Assembly (NCBI GenBank): GCA_023512835.1
Contig: CM042084.1
Span: 43,943,609 to 44,007,608, forward strand
DNA: 64,000 bases
Direction: 5' to 3'
DNA from: Taxillus chinensis
Lineage: Eukaryota > Streptophyta > Magnoliopsida > Santalales > Loranthaceae
Each line of letters starts with the position of its first letter. Within the stretch, counting starts at the first letter, position 1. A program made the position numbers and the translations under genes. Under the pieces are notes generated by a model. That model was not told the DNA's origin, did not search any database, and was given only the letters and a program-made list of their open reading frames with translations. This document shows, one piece after another, positions 12,230 to 24,000 of the stretch.

Positions 12230-12373
12230 AGGTGAAGCAACCATCGAAGCCGACTAACTGTCTCCTGGGTCTAACTCTAACCCAATCACCTAGCATACGA
12301 AATAAAAGAATGGGTAGCACCAGGTATCAATCAAAACCGAACAGGATAGTATGAGAAATGATAATGGTACCTC
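12230..12373 (-). pseudogene. retropepsin-like aspartic protease, frameshifted (element A)
   Basis: The DNA between gag and RT matches the protease of the copy at 51531-51758 (VLIDTGATHSFIS, active-site DTG), but here the frame is lost around the DTG. It would cleave the gag-pol polyprotein in an active element. Confidence 0.7.
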
Positions 12374-13749
12374 TCACCACCGAAGGTCTTGCTCCTGCCT
12401 CGTCCACCTGGTGGAACCTCTGCCTCTCTCTGCGGTAAGGGCAAACGTCCTCCCTCGTGGCCCACTGCCACTAGCCTGGCCCATTGGGGCCTTGCCTCGC
12501 CGATCAACATGACCCTGTGCCTCCCGCCGAGGCTGCCGCACTATAGGTCGCATCTGCGTGCTCTGTGCCGGTGGCACCGACCTCTGAGACGGAGCCCCAC
12601 TCCTCTGTCCCTGCTCTCTCGGACGAGGACCTACACCGTTGGTCGAGCTAAGGGTAACACATTCCCTAGCTCCATGCCCTACTTTCCCGCATCGGAAACA
12701 GGTCATCTTTTTCCTTGGGCAGTCTCTCGAGACATGCCCGGTCAAACCACAACTCCAATAGGTACCTGGCCTCCTACTGGCTGAACTCTCACGGGGTCCC
12801 ACCGCCTGACTGGAAACCCTCTGCACCTGCCTCCTCTCAGGCCGAGCGGCACCGCTCTCCCCCTCTCGCCTCTTCTTGCTCGGACTTGCCGAACCGCCCG
12901 GCCTCTCGGGCTCTCGCCTGATCCTAACCTCGCTCAATAATGAGCGCCTTGTCGACCGCCTCCCGATAGCTGGTCAACCGCATTGGTTCCAGCTATCTTT
13001 TTAGAGATCGCCTCAAGCCCTGAATGAAGTCCAGCGTCTTCCGACCTTCCTTTTCCCAAGCCTCAAGAGCAAACCGCCCTAAATCCGTGAAGGCCTGCAC
13101 ATACTTACCCACCGTCTGGCCACCCCGTTGAAGCTCATAATACTCTCTACGTCAAGCATACTATATCGAGCTGGGAAAATACTCCCCAAAGAAACGCTCA
13201 ACAAACTCTCTCCAACTCATCCGATCGCCATGGACAGCTCTCGTGGATTCCCACCACCTGCGTGGGATACCCAACAGATAGTGCGTCGCCACGCGCACTC
13301 TCTCCTCATCCGCACCCCAATCATCTCAAAGATGTCCTCTGTCCATCTAATCCAGTCCTCGGCTACCTCTGGCCGCGAACCATCCTCAAAAGTCCTGGGT
13401 GCGTGTTTCAAAACTGCGCGGCCCAGTCCACTCCTCGTCATGATGGCTCTATCACGACCTCCTGCTAGTGCACATCCTACACCACCCTCGCCTCCTGCTG
13501 CTGAGGCCGTGGTGGCCGCCGAGGCTGCTGTTGCCTCTTCAGCTCATCCACCTCTCTAGCCATATCCCTCATCGAGACCTGCATACCCCGCATGGCCTCC
13601 TGCAACCGAATCAACACTGCGTCAAATCGGGTCCCACAACGGGAGCCGACGATCTCTGTTGCGGGCTCTCATCGCCCCTGGTGCCCCGACTCTATCGTGG
13701 GCTCCTCTACCGGGCCCTAGCCTCGGACAACCCTCCTCGGTGGTGCCAT
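12374..13749 (-). pseudogene. gag with two zinc knuckles (element A)
   Basis: A plausible start ATG at 13749 opens MAPPRR. Downstream come a coiled, Gln/Pro-rich N-terminus (DELKRQQQPRRPPRPQQQ), the capsid-like segment FEDGSRPEVAEDWIRWTED and, on the 187-codon open stretch 12937-12374, two CX2CX4HX4C knuckles: WSCGLTGHVSRDC (first Cys changed to Tyr) and CFRCGKVGHGAREC. The stretch ahead of the knuckles is Arg/Ser-rich. Gag packages element RNA in virus-like particles. At least three frame breaks are present. Confidence 0.85.
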
Positions 13750-13842
13750 CACACCGGCCACAACAACAAACAACAAACGATCAATACTAGCACGCTGAAG
13801 ACAAACACCATCAAAGGCATATTCGACTCGTAGGTTCTCACC

Positions 13843-13959
13843 ACACGACCCGTAGGTCCATACCATGCATATAGTATCGTGTCACCCCTCAGGGTACACC
13901 ACACGACTTGTAGGTCCACAACCATGCATATAGCATCGTGCCACCCCTCAGGGTACACC
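13843..13959. repeat. 58/59-bp tandem duplication in element A leader
   Basis: Units 13843-13900 and 13901-13959 both run from ACACGAC(C/T) through GTAGGTCCA, CCATGCATATAG and CACCCCTCAGGGTACACC. The related element near 53110-53172 has one unit, so the duplication is specific to element A or was lost there. It lies between PBS and gag. Confidence 0.85.
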
Positions 13960-14230
13960 ACAATCAAGTCCTAGCTCTCACGGCCACGTGCCATCCCGGC
14001 ACCAAATGCAATCATATCACACACAAAGACAATCTAGTGCCCTATATGCACACAATCATACCACTAGCAATGCACCCCATCCCCATGTATGCTCCTAGGA
14101 TGAGCTAACTAACACCACAATAACCTAGAATACATGTAAGGACTGCATTGATTAAGTGCCCTCCCTACGATTTTCCAAGTCACATGGAATCAATTAACCA
14201 CCCTTCACTAACCTAGGTCCGCTATACCAT

Positions 14231-14241
14231 GCTCGATACCA
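14231..14241 (-). other. primer-binding site, tRNA-iMet-like with one-base gap
   Basis: Three bases inside the 5' LTR the minus strand reads TGGTATCGAGC. The complement of the initiator tRNA-Met 3' end is TGGTATCAGAGC, so one base (A) is missing. The same 11-mer occurs beside the LTR at 53442, so it is a family trait and not a local error. Confidence 0.75.
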
Positions 14242-14244
14242 ACT

Positions 14245-16647
14245 TGTCACGCCCCCGAATTCCAAGAAAACCCGGAACCAGGAACATGACTTCCCTTTGC
14301 CCGCACCCGATAAGTCAAGGGGTTGGTGACTAGCACCAATGGAGACTACACCGCGGTCTTGTCTCAAATATGTAACCCTGTATCATATACATCAAGGGTA
14401 ATCCTGTACTTTCTCATATATCATCATGCATACAATGAGTCAAATAGTCATACAGACATCACATCACAAATAGTATGCAAATATAATCGTCCACGGACCC
14501 ATGTCCGGGATACAAATATAATACAATACACAATACAAGATACGGTATTGTAGCATACATCGAGTAGTGGGCACGTCCTCCTAGAAGAAAGTCCTCCAGG
14601 TAGTCTTGGGTCACACCTGAAAAAGGTAAACAACAAGTAGGGGTAAGCGACAAACTCAATAGGTGACCCCAACACTCCACATCATGCAGACATACAAGTC
14701 TATACTACATGCTCTGTGTACTTGTGCACTGTGTAGTGTGCACAATCAACAGGGACTCGGCCTGCAAACGACATTAGGACTCGGTCGCAAACAGACATTA
14801 GGACTCGGCCTGCCTATATACAGACAACTTGTCCACAATCCTCCATGGGATCCCAGCTCAGGGCACTTAGCCCTAGCCGCACGAGCTCAACGGCTCAACT
14901 CAGGCCTTAGCCTTGTCCACGGCGCGAATATGCCTGGCCACGGTCGCCACACAAGCCTGCCATCGGTGCATATGCCTGCCACGTCAACCACATAGCACCA
15001 TCGGTGCATCACGGTGAGAACCCAAACAAGTCACGGAGTCCATGCCTCAATACCTCACACCAACATACTAACATGAGTATGGCATGTCATTCTCAACATT
15101 TCCTTTGGAACCGTAGCCTGGTCTTCACAAGTAAAACCTCAATCCTTGATTTATGAAGGAAGTACCCATAACAACTATTTTCTTGAAATCAAAAGTCCCG
15201 GCATTGGGTTCCCATATCATAAATAAGATAATCTGATTTTTGGGGATTTTTCTAAGATGTCTAACCCCACTTTCCAAAAATTGACCACTACGAACTTTTG
15301 GGTTTTTCCGAGATTTTACACTAAATCCCAATTTTCACATTTTGAAAGAGTGAGAATTAATTTTTCTAGTATTTTTCTTTGAATCCAAATGGGGAGTATT
15401 TCGTTATTTACATTGTAACTTAAGTATAATACTTAATGGTTACAATGTAAATGGTCCAGTGCGATGCGGTTGACTGTTGCGGAACATCACTGCTGATCCG
15501 GACTACGATCCGGACTAACTACTCCTGGACTACTGATCCGGACTAACTCCTCCGGACTACTGATCCGGACTAACTCTTCCGGATTGCTGATCCGGACTAC
15601 GATCCGGACTAACTACTCCGCACTAATCGCTCCCGACTACTACTCTCGGACTAACTCCTCCTGGACTACGATCCGGACTAATCACGGGACTGATTATCCG
15701 GTCCAGGCTAACTACTCTGGACTACTGATCTAGACTAACAGCTGGACTACGATCTGGACTAACTACTCCGGACTACTGATCCGGACTAACTAAGTTCTTG
15801 ATTCCATAGGCGCTGACCACGAGTTCTTGATCGTCCGTCAACCCTAACACTCGCCCAGGGTATTGTTCATCGTCGTTTTTGGCTGTTCTTCGTCTGGAAG
15901 CAACCCAGTGACCCCAGACACTCATAAACACATGTTTTACGCAATAAACCGTAATATTTACCTCAAAACACGTCCTAAACGCCTCTAATTCGCACGATAA
16001 CATCGAAATACACACAAATCATATATTCATTTAGATCTAAATCTAGACCCCCATGGTTGACTTCTCAACCCTCATAAAATACACACTCATACAACCACAG
16101 ATTACATATTCAAAGATAGGATCGAGATAAGACAGTTAAGGACACCTACCTGGAAAGGTTTATTGCGATCCACGAGCTCCAATCGCCCCAAAATCGCCAA
16201 GAAAGCTCTTCACGCTCTTCACCTTCTATCTCTCTCTCTTGCTCAAACATGCATGCACCAATAATTGGCAATTAAAGAGCTAAGGCGGTTCTTAATTATA
16301 TATATATATATATCGTTGCCAATAATTGGCCTCCCAACAATAATTGACCCGAACGCAATAATTGACCTCCCGAGGTCACGAACTCCAAATTGAGTCAAAT
16401 TACTGTCAAAACGCTCGAAATGACGAGCACAACACTGTTCAGATATTATCACACTCAAATGACTGCTCAAATGCAAAGTCAACCAATAAACCCTGAAAAG
16501 TCAACAATCGGGTCAAATGGGGCCCAAATTCGAAATCGGGCCCAAGTACAGTCAAAATGTTCACATCGACGGCTACACTACCGCCCAGATAGTTACATTC
16601 CCATAGAATGACTATCTCTCAAAACTACCCAAATACGAATCTTTACA
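14245..16647 (-). repeat. element A right LTR (5' LTR in element sense)
   Basis: 2403 bp, TGTCACGCCCCCGAATTCC to CGAATCTTTACA, followed by the target duplication TAATA. It matches 6331-8709 with scattered substitutions and indels; the minisatellite section (15492-15840) differs most. Confidence 0.95.
15492..15840. repeat. minisatellite inside gypsy LTR
   Basis: The same GATCCGGACTAAC-type array as at 7546-7890, but with a different order and number of units, followed by a shorter TTGA-type tract. Confidence 0.8.
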
Positions 16648-16689
16648 TAATATACCTTATATTGAACCTCTTCCTATGGTATACTGAAA

Positions 16690-17179
16690 AACTGGTATGA
16701 TAACCAAACATGTTTTCAATGTCTCAAAAGCCTATTAACACTTATTTGTTCACTCAAACTCGTCCTCCTTCTAAGTCAAGGCTATCATTGGTGCCACCAA
16801 CCAAGAGAAACCCTCTACGAAATGCTAATAATATCCCACTAATCCCAAGAAAGTATGAATTTCATAGATGTTTGTTAGCATCTTTCAAGATGACACAAAC
16901 TTGATTTTATCCAGATCCTCACTAACTCCTCCTGCTAACACCACATGGCCAATGAAATGCACCTCTAGCATTTATAAGTCACATTTACTAAATTACACAT
17001 GTAACTTATGGTCTCGCAGGGTCTACAACATCACTTTCAAGTGCTCCTCATGCTTATCCTAGGTCCTAGAGTATACAAAGATATCATCAATGAAAACCAT
17101 CACAAAGTAATCCATAGTTAATCAGATGCATGACTACTACTAGTGTATTTGTGAACCTAAAAGGCATCAATAGCCACTC

Positions 17180-17230
<51 letters not shown>

Positions 17231-17560
17231 TGGAACATAGTCTTAGGGAAATCCTCATTCTAACCCTCAACTGGTGATATCTTGAATGCAAATCGATCTT
17301 CGAAAACTACTTTGTTTTACTTAACTAGTCAAACAAATCATTTATTTGTGGTAAAATATACTTATTTTTTTACCGTTAATTCAATTTCTTGTAGTATTTA
17401 CACAAATGTATAGTGAATCATCGACTTTCCTAGCAAATAAAATTGGTACGCTCCAAGGTGAGGTACTTGACCAAATAAAACCTTTGTCTTCTTGTTCTTG
17501 TATATGCTTTTGGAGTTCCAACAACTCGAAAGGTCCCATTCGATATATGATTAGAGTTTA
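16690..17560 (-). pseudogene. old Ty3/gypsy reverse transcriptase relic
   Basis: Translating the minus strand across frames recovers gypsy RT pieces in order: a region like APVLFARKVD and CVNYYKKLN near 17440-17380, then EWLLMPFRFTN near 17160, a weak F.DD box near 17070, a stretch like HFLGHVV (16960) and IHTFLGLVGYYQHFVEGFSW (16840-16790). Stops and frameshifts are numerous and the DNA is clearly diverged from element A. It is a much older insertion. An AT microsatellite (17183-17228) splits it. Element A's right target duplication begins at its edge. Confidence 0.75.
17183..17228. repeat. (AT)n microsatellite
   Basis: About 23 uninterrupted AT dinucleotides. Likely polymorphic. Confidence 0.95.
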
Positions 17561-18007
17561 AAATTATAATATTTAGACCCTTTCCATTACTTTTAATAAT
17601 TCTTTAGCCTAAATATCCTCTATTAGCTCAAAAATCAAGTTAATGTTCCATTTTATGCTTTAATTAATTTATTATATTATTCACACAATTTTATTGACTT
17701 TTTAGTGTTATCAAATTAAAATAAATGTATTAACTACAAACAAATTAAATTTAGAGTAAAACCATTAAAATATTACGTGATTGTTTTAATTTTTTTTTTG
17801 AATTATTTATTTATTCATTCAACGTAAAATTATTTAAAATTATAAAATTTTATTTTAAAATAATAACTTGGTGGATTTTTTTATCACAGTACAAATTTTA
17901 GTTTAAATTTATTTTTTCTCATTCTTTACATACATCACAAATGTAACAACAATGATACCCATCAACTTGCTCCCACAAGCCGACTGGGATTTGAAAATGA
18001 AGTACTA
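17561..18007. other. 3' flank of the potassium transporter gene
   Basis: AT-rich, with no ORF or repeat recognised. It must hold the transporter's 3' UTR and polyadenylation site on the minus strand. Confidence 0.6.
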
Positions 18008-21000
18008 TTATACATAGAATACTTGCCCTACGTTCAATAGGTTCTCGTGAGGAACGTTGAAGATCACACTGTTTTCCCTGCATATTTTCCTCAGGAATGC
18101 ATACACATAGTCGATTGCTATCTTGTGGTGGAGCTTTGAACCCCTTCTAGACCTCACCACCGTGTTCCCCAGAATGTGCACAACCCCGGCGTCCCTGCAG
18201 CGAGTCACGAACTCCATCTCATCAGGCTCGGCAGTCTGATTACTGGTCTGACCCAATGACCCAACCGTCGTCTCCTGCAACGCCACGATTGAGTCCACTG
18301 ACGACGGGTTGGTGGCACTCACATTGCCAACAATGGCGTTCCCATTGGTATTCATGACAAACCCTTCTCGGGAGCGCTCGCTCTGTGGACCGCACAAGCT
18401 GTACTCTGAGTCCGAAGAGCCACCCTCCATCATGGACTCAAGCCGCACAAACATGAAGATGCAATCAAAGATCCTGCTCTCAAACTCATCATCTTTTTTG
18501 TGGAGGTCCTTGTACCCATACCTCGCAACGCATCGGAACATGTGGAAGTCCTTTGGCCCTATCCGTTTCACAATGAATCTCTCCCCTTCCGGGACGGTGT
18601 AGACAGGAAGGTACTTCACGCACACGAAGACCACAACAGAGTGGATGGCAGGTAAGTTGGTTATGAAGTGGGAGAAAATGTGAGGCACCCCACTGGGTAG
18701 CTCAGTGTACACCAGCCCGATGCCAGGGACTCGGACCAGCCCAAGGCTTGGTCCGAGCCCAAGGATCCACCCCAATGAGACCTTGCTGTGCATCTCGTAC
18801 TCATAGCGTTTCACAGTACCATACTGCCAAATATACATTATGAACAGAAATGATGCGGCAATAACGAGTGGGACCCACCCACCTTGGTCGACCTTGAACA
18901 GCACAGCAGATAAGTAAGTGCACTCCACTATCAATGACAGGCCAGTGAAGATCACTACGAGGATCCAATGGCAGCGCCATATCAACAGCATGATTAAGAT
19001 CATGAGGAATGTGGTTGTGAGCATGACAATCACAACAGCCGTACCTGATTGATGAGAAATATAGGGATCAGTTCTCTAGCCAATAGTTGGAAGCATCATC
19101 AACATCAAAACTGGATGTATTCTTTTGAACTACATGTTATATTGAGAATTAATGGGGATAAACTTGCCATAAGCATTTCCAATTTGGCTTTGATTCTTGA
19201 ATCCAGCCGTCACGGCTATGCAAAGCAACATGAGGATCCAATTAATGTCTGGAATATATATCTGGCCCAGGAACTGTTTTGACGTATGCACAACTTTAAC
19301 TCTTGGAAAGCATCCAAGCGCAACTGCCTGCTTGATTATCGAAAACGTTGCAGATATGGTAGCCTGACTCGCAACAATGGCTGCAGCAGTTGCAACAACA
19401 AACACAGGCCAGTATATGCCGGCTGCAAAACAGTGACAATGGACATCATTCTGTGAGTGTATAATTAGGATTTTCCAAATAGATTCTTTTAGTCATAAGA
19501 TTGATTACATATCCAGGGAAAGGTTGGTGTGTAAATTTTTCAGAGAAATTGGTTTTTTCAAAGCTTAGCTACAATTTATTTTCATCCCAATACAAAATTA
19601 GAAATTGTATTTTATGGTTTTTACCATCCTTACATTAGAGGCTACTGGGTGGTTAAAAAAAAAATCAAAACAAAACAACATTAGATCCTTACTTCCCCAC
19701 TCTGTTATGGCTTTTCACTTACTTTGTAGGGTCAAGGACATTAGAGCTAGAAAAAATACAAGTTGATTTCGCCACTCTATACGTAGAATGGAATCCAGGC
19801 CTCTTTGAGCGTAGGCTGTGCTGGTGAGTTATTAATGATCATTGTGCACGTCTAGTTTTCTTTGGGGACAAGGTGGAATTACGTGAAATTAATTAACCAA
19901 TAATTTTTCTCAAATTATATAGGTATTAGGACAGTGTAAATATGCCAGAATATAAATTTCTACTTTAAAATAAATAGCTTGCTAGGACATTGTTTAAATC
20001 TTTATATTTGTTTTTACTTTGAAATATAGTGCAAGACTATTTAATCATCTTAAACGTGATCATAAAATAACATAGAAATGCCCAACTCACCTAAGGATCA
20101 TGTTTTTTGGGCGTAGTTTTTGTGTGCAAATGTCAAGCACTTGGATTTTTCATGGATGTTGATGTTCCTCAGAGCTCCGACCAGGAACAGAAAAAGAAAA
20201 TATGTCCAAAAGGATGCATAGATTAAGGCCAATTTGAGGTTTGAAATGATCTGATTTTGTTTCATCCTTGTAACAAGTTTCTCACTCACGTCATACTACC
20301 AACAAGTTGGTTTGGGTGAAACTGAAAATCTCAAGCTTGAAGGCAGCTTATTTTGAGCTGAAACAGGATATGATGGGAAGAATGTAACAAAAAAGAAGGC
20401 AAGGAAACAAACCTGGTATAGAACGATAAAATGCATCAAAAACATGATCCTGGTGCTGCATAAGGTAAGCAGCTTGTCCAGAATAAGCTAAAAGAAGGCA
20501 AGGAAACACAATTACTGTGAATGCAAGCTTCACAGCTGAAACTGGAAAGTGGGCTAGGTCAGCGAAGAGTGTCTCTGTCCCTGTAGAAGTTCATAGTAGT
20601 TATAACTGTTCAAAAAATCATCAGCAATTTTGAAAATAACGGTAAAACTATTCGAATTTACCTGTGATAGCAAGCATGATCCCACCAAGAGACGTCCAAC
20701 GTTCCCTCCCTCCCCTTTTGAAATACCGATATATGTATACAGGTGAAAAGGCCTTCAAAACACTGCTATCATATTTCCAGATGTTTAGAGCACCAACTCC
20801 TCCTATTACGAGGAACCAAAGCAGCACAATGGGGGCAAAGAGCCACCCAACTTTTCCTGTACCATAATGCTGCAAGCTGAACAGACCTACTAATATTATA
20901 ACTGCCACAATCACTACTACATCTGTAACACAGAAAACACATATAACTGTTAGGCCCAAGGACTTAAATCAGTGGCATCAAAGGATAGAAAACAAATATT

Positions 21001-24000
21001 TACATTAGAGGCATACTATTATTCACGTTGGGGTGTTCTACGCGGATCCCGCCAGCAGCCGAAAGAACTGAAAAACATAGTTTAACAAGGTAAGACCAGC
21101 AATGTTTGTGTTGAATATCAGAGAGAATGTTCAGAGTTAAGTGACAAACAAAATCTTATGTACTGATAGCCAGGCATATTGGGGAAAGAAAATGCACTTT
21201 AAATGTGTACAAGAATTAAGAGTGCCATACCTGATATAGCTGGAGTGAGAATTCCATCTCCAATAACCATGCAGGTACCAACAAGGACAATAATAAGAAG
21301 TGCATTCTTTCTATGTGCCATTCCTTCCAGCCATCTCTTGGTTTTTGCGGCAGAGGAATCTTCATGAAATGTGGACCGACTGTAAGTTGTTAGCTGCTCA
21401 TCGGTTGGGTGCTGGTTTGGAATAGTTTTTATTTTGGCATGTCGGCATAGCAATGAATAAAGAGCAAACGTGCCACCTGAACTTAACATGCATTAGCTAT
21501 GACGAGGAAATATAGATACAAAAATCACATGAAGCAGTCTCTTTAAAAAAAAAAACATGTAGTGAAGTACATGTGAGCGAGCTTATTCAGAAAGATTTTG
21601 CAATAATAGATTGCAAATCACTTTCCGCATTTCATCTAGTATCTAGATAATAAGAAATTATACCCGTAACCATACCACAAAACCTAAACTCTGGTTTGTT
21701 TAAAATTGTAACTGCTGGTGTCTCTCTCATCACCTTCAACGTGCTCATCATAATAATAGATAGCTATATAATGCAATAAATACAACCATAAACACCATCC
21801 CAGACACCCTAACTGAGTGAGAAAATATCAAACAGCTGTATTAAAAAGATGTGTCAATCAAGTGGTTGATTGAAGAATTCTGATGCATGTCTAAGTCTAA
21901 GATGAAAAATCAAGCACTGACGGTAGTTTTCCATTACTATAATGATTTTGTGGTCTACTGCAAATACCTAACAATAGTACTACTTACAGAGGTATTTCCT
22001 CTTAGCTTTGAAAACAAGACCAGTTAACATTTCTATTCCTTTTTCAATGAAGTAAATAGTTCAATAATTTAAAATGTTGTACTAAAGGAAAAAGTTGGGA
22101 TTAAGTCAACTGATACAATATCTTGTTCCATGAACTGCATAAAATTGGGAAGGAAAGTTTTATACTGCAGAACAATATTTTGTCCTATACAAAGTAAATG
22201 TAGCAATATTGATTAGTGGCAACGACAAAAGACTAAGGCAGTTTGTTGCTAAGCTCAGCATTTCTACACCCTATAGATCCGTAAAAAATTGTCATACAAA
22301 GCAACACAAAGGATGTTTACCTACCTTCGCCATTGTCATTGGCCCTGCAAACAATGAAAACATATTTCACTAGAGGCACAAGAGTGAGAGAATAGATGAT
22401 TAACGAAAGAGCTCCAATCACATCTTCTGGCTCTTGGACTCCGCGAGGAAATGTGTTGTAGAAAACATAGAGAGGAGATGTGCCCAAGTCTCCATATACC
22501 ACTCCAAGACTTTGGAATGCAAGTTGGAGAAGCAGTAGTGCTGACAACTCCTGCAAGTATCAGTAATTCAGCAAACAAAACATATACCGAGATTGTTGAT
22601 CAACAATAACTCCATCATATGTAAAACAAAAACAATAAATAAATGCAATAACAATGACCACCTGAAAATTTAAAGACAATATAAACACTTAAAAAACATG
22701 TGGGCCACTAATGACTGGTCGGCCATTTGCTCATAGGGTGTTATTAGGTACAACTGGTGTTACGCCATTTTTGCGTCATCTGCTTATGTGGAATAAGCTA
22801 CATCGGTATTTTTTGTCACATCGGCACGTTTCCGGATCACCGCTTGAACATAGCATCGAGCGAATTCGAGCAAGGTAGGGGCTCGAGCAGGGACTAATCG
22901 AGCGTGTTTTGTGGGTATGAAATCTCTATGTGCATGTCTGCCTATCCAATAAAGGAGAAGCTCGAGTACATATATCGAGCCAGGAGTGGAGCTCTTAATA
23001 AATAAAAAATTTTGCATTACCAAGTTCGAATGGGGCATTAGTGATAAATAGAGAGTGCATATATGGTGTTGGTTCCGGAGAGCCTAGAGGGGGTGAATAA
23101 GCTTTTTTAAATCTCTTCTTACTCTGGCACAACATTAATTCAGACCGAAAGAGTAAATAACTGTGGAAGACAATCGATAGTGAAAGTAATTTGTATTATT
23201 ATTAAAGGATAATTATAACAAATTATATAGCAGATAAAACTGTTTGCACGAACTTGAATCTACTGAAAGAATATCTCTCTCTGGTTTACAGTAACACTTT
23301 TTTACAATAACGCACACACTAGCCAAAAGTTCTTAAAAATGTACACACGTATAAATATACAAGACTCTATATTTATATGCATCCTTTAGAGACATTTTTG
23401 GAACTAAACATCTTGATTGCTGAGCTTCATCAATTATCTTCTCGTAAAGATTCTCTGTTTTAATGCCGTGGACGTGGAGCTCAAGATGTTGAAAGTATAA
23501 GTGAATTAACACCGTTTTGTATATTTCCAACCGCATTGAGGATCGCTCCATGTATCTGTGTAATCTACGTGTAAGATAACTTAAATGTCTTCAACGAATT
23601 TCTTCTTACATCGGAACACAAAGAAGTGATGAGTTTGAATGCGCTGAGATGATAAAAAAAAGTAGTTGGAGCATTATCGTCTTATTCCGTCATAAGGTTT
23701 CTTACTCCGTGTTAAAGAAGTAATCGGATCTTTATTCCATGCCGGTTCAAGATTTGAATCTTTATTCCGTTGCAAGGTTCCTTACTCCGCATTAGTGAAG
23801 TGCTCGGATGTCTTATTCCGTATTAAGGTTCCTTACTCGTGTCGGCCGCTTCCTTACTCGTGTAAGAACAAAGTTCGGATTTCTTACTCTAAGTACAAAG
23901 CTTGGATTCCTTACTCCGTCTCAAGACTTCCTTATTCCGTATGAATAAAGACTCAGGTTCTTATTCCACATAAGTGCTCTCTTACTCCGTGTGAGTTGTA

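Larger units (their letters stand above)
6331..16647 (-). mobile_element. Ty3/gypsy chromovirus, full length but frame-broken (element A)
   Basis: Two long terminal repeats (6331-8709 and 14245-16647, TGTCAC...TTTACA on the plus strand) bracket a 5.5-kb interior. Five-bp target duplications TAATA flank it at 6326-6330 and 16648-16652. On the minus strand the order is PBS, leader, gag with two zinc knuckles, protease, reverse transcriptase, RNase H, integrase and a chromodomain-like tail, then a purine tract. The PR-RT-RH-IN order defines Ty3/gypsy, and the chromodomain-like end with GPF module points to chromoviruses, probably Tekay/Del-like. Every domain is recognisable but the polyprotein frame is broken by many single-base gaps, so it is non-coding as written. 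LTR divergence includes indels and changes in minisatellite length. Confidence 0.95.

Noticed and set aside
12389..13559. Plus-strand ORFs of 131 and 143 codons
   Set aside because: Antisense shadows of gag; the minus strand has zinc knuckles and capsid-like text.
14231..14244. tRNA-like sequence next to LTRs (also at 28285 and 44095)
   Set aside because: Only 11-18 bp matching tRNA 3' ends; these are primer-binding sites, with no cloverleaf around them.
20098..20289. 63-codon minus ORF between transporter exons
   Set aside because: It lies in the intron between 20412 and 19423, and splicing around it gives a continuous family-length protein.
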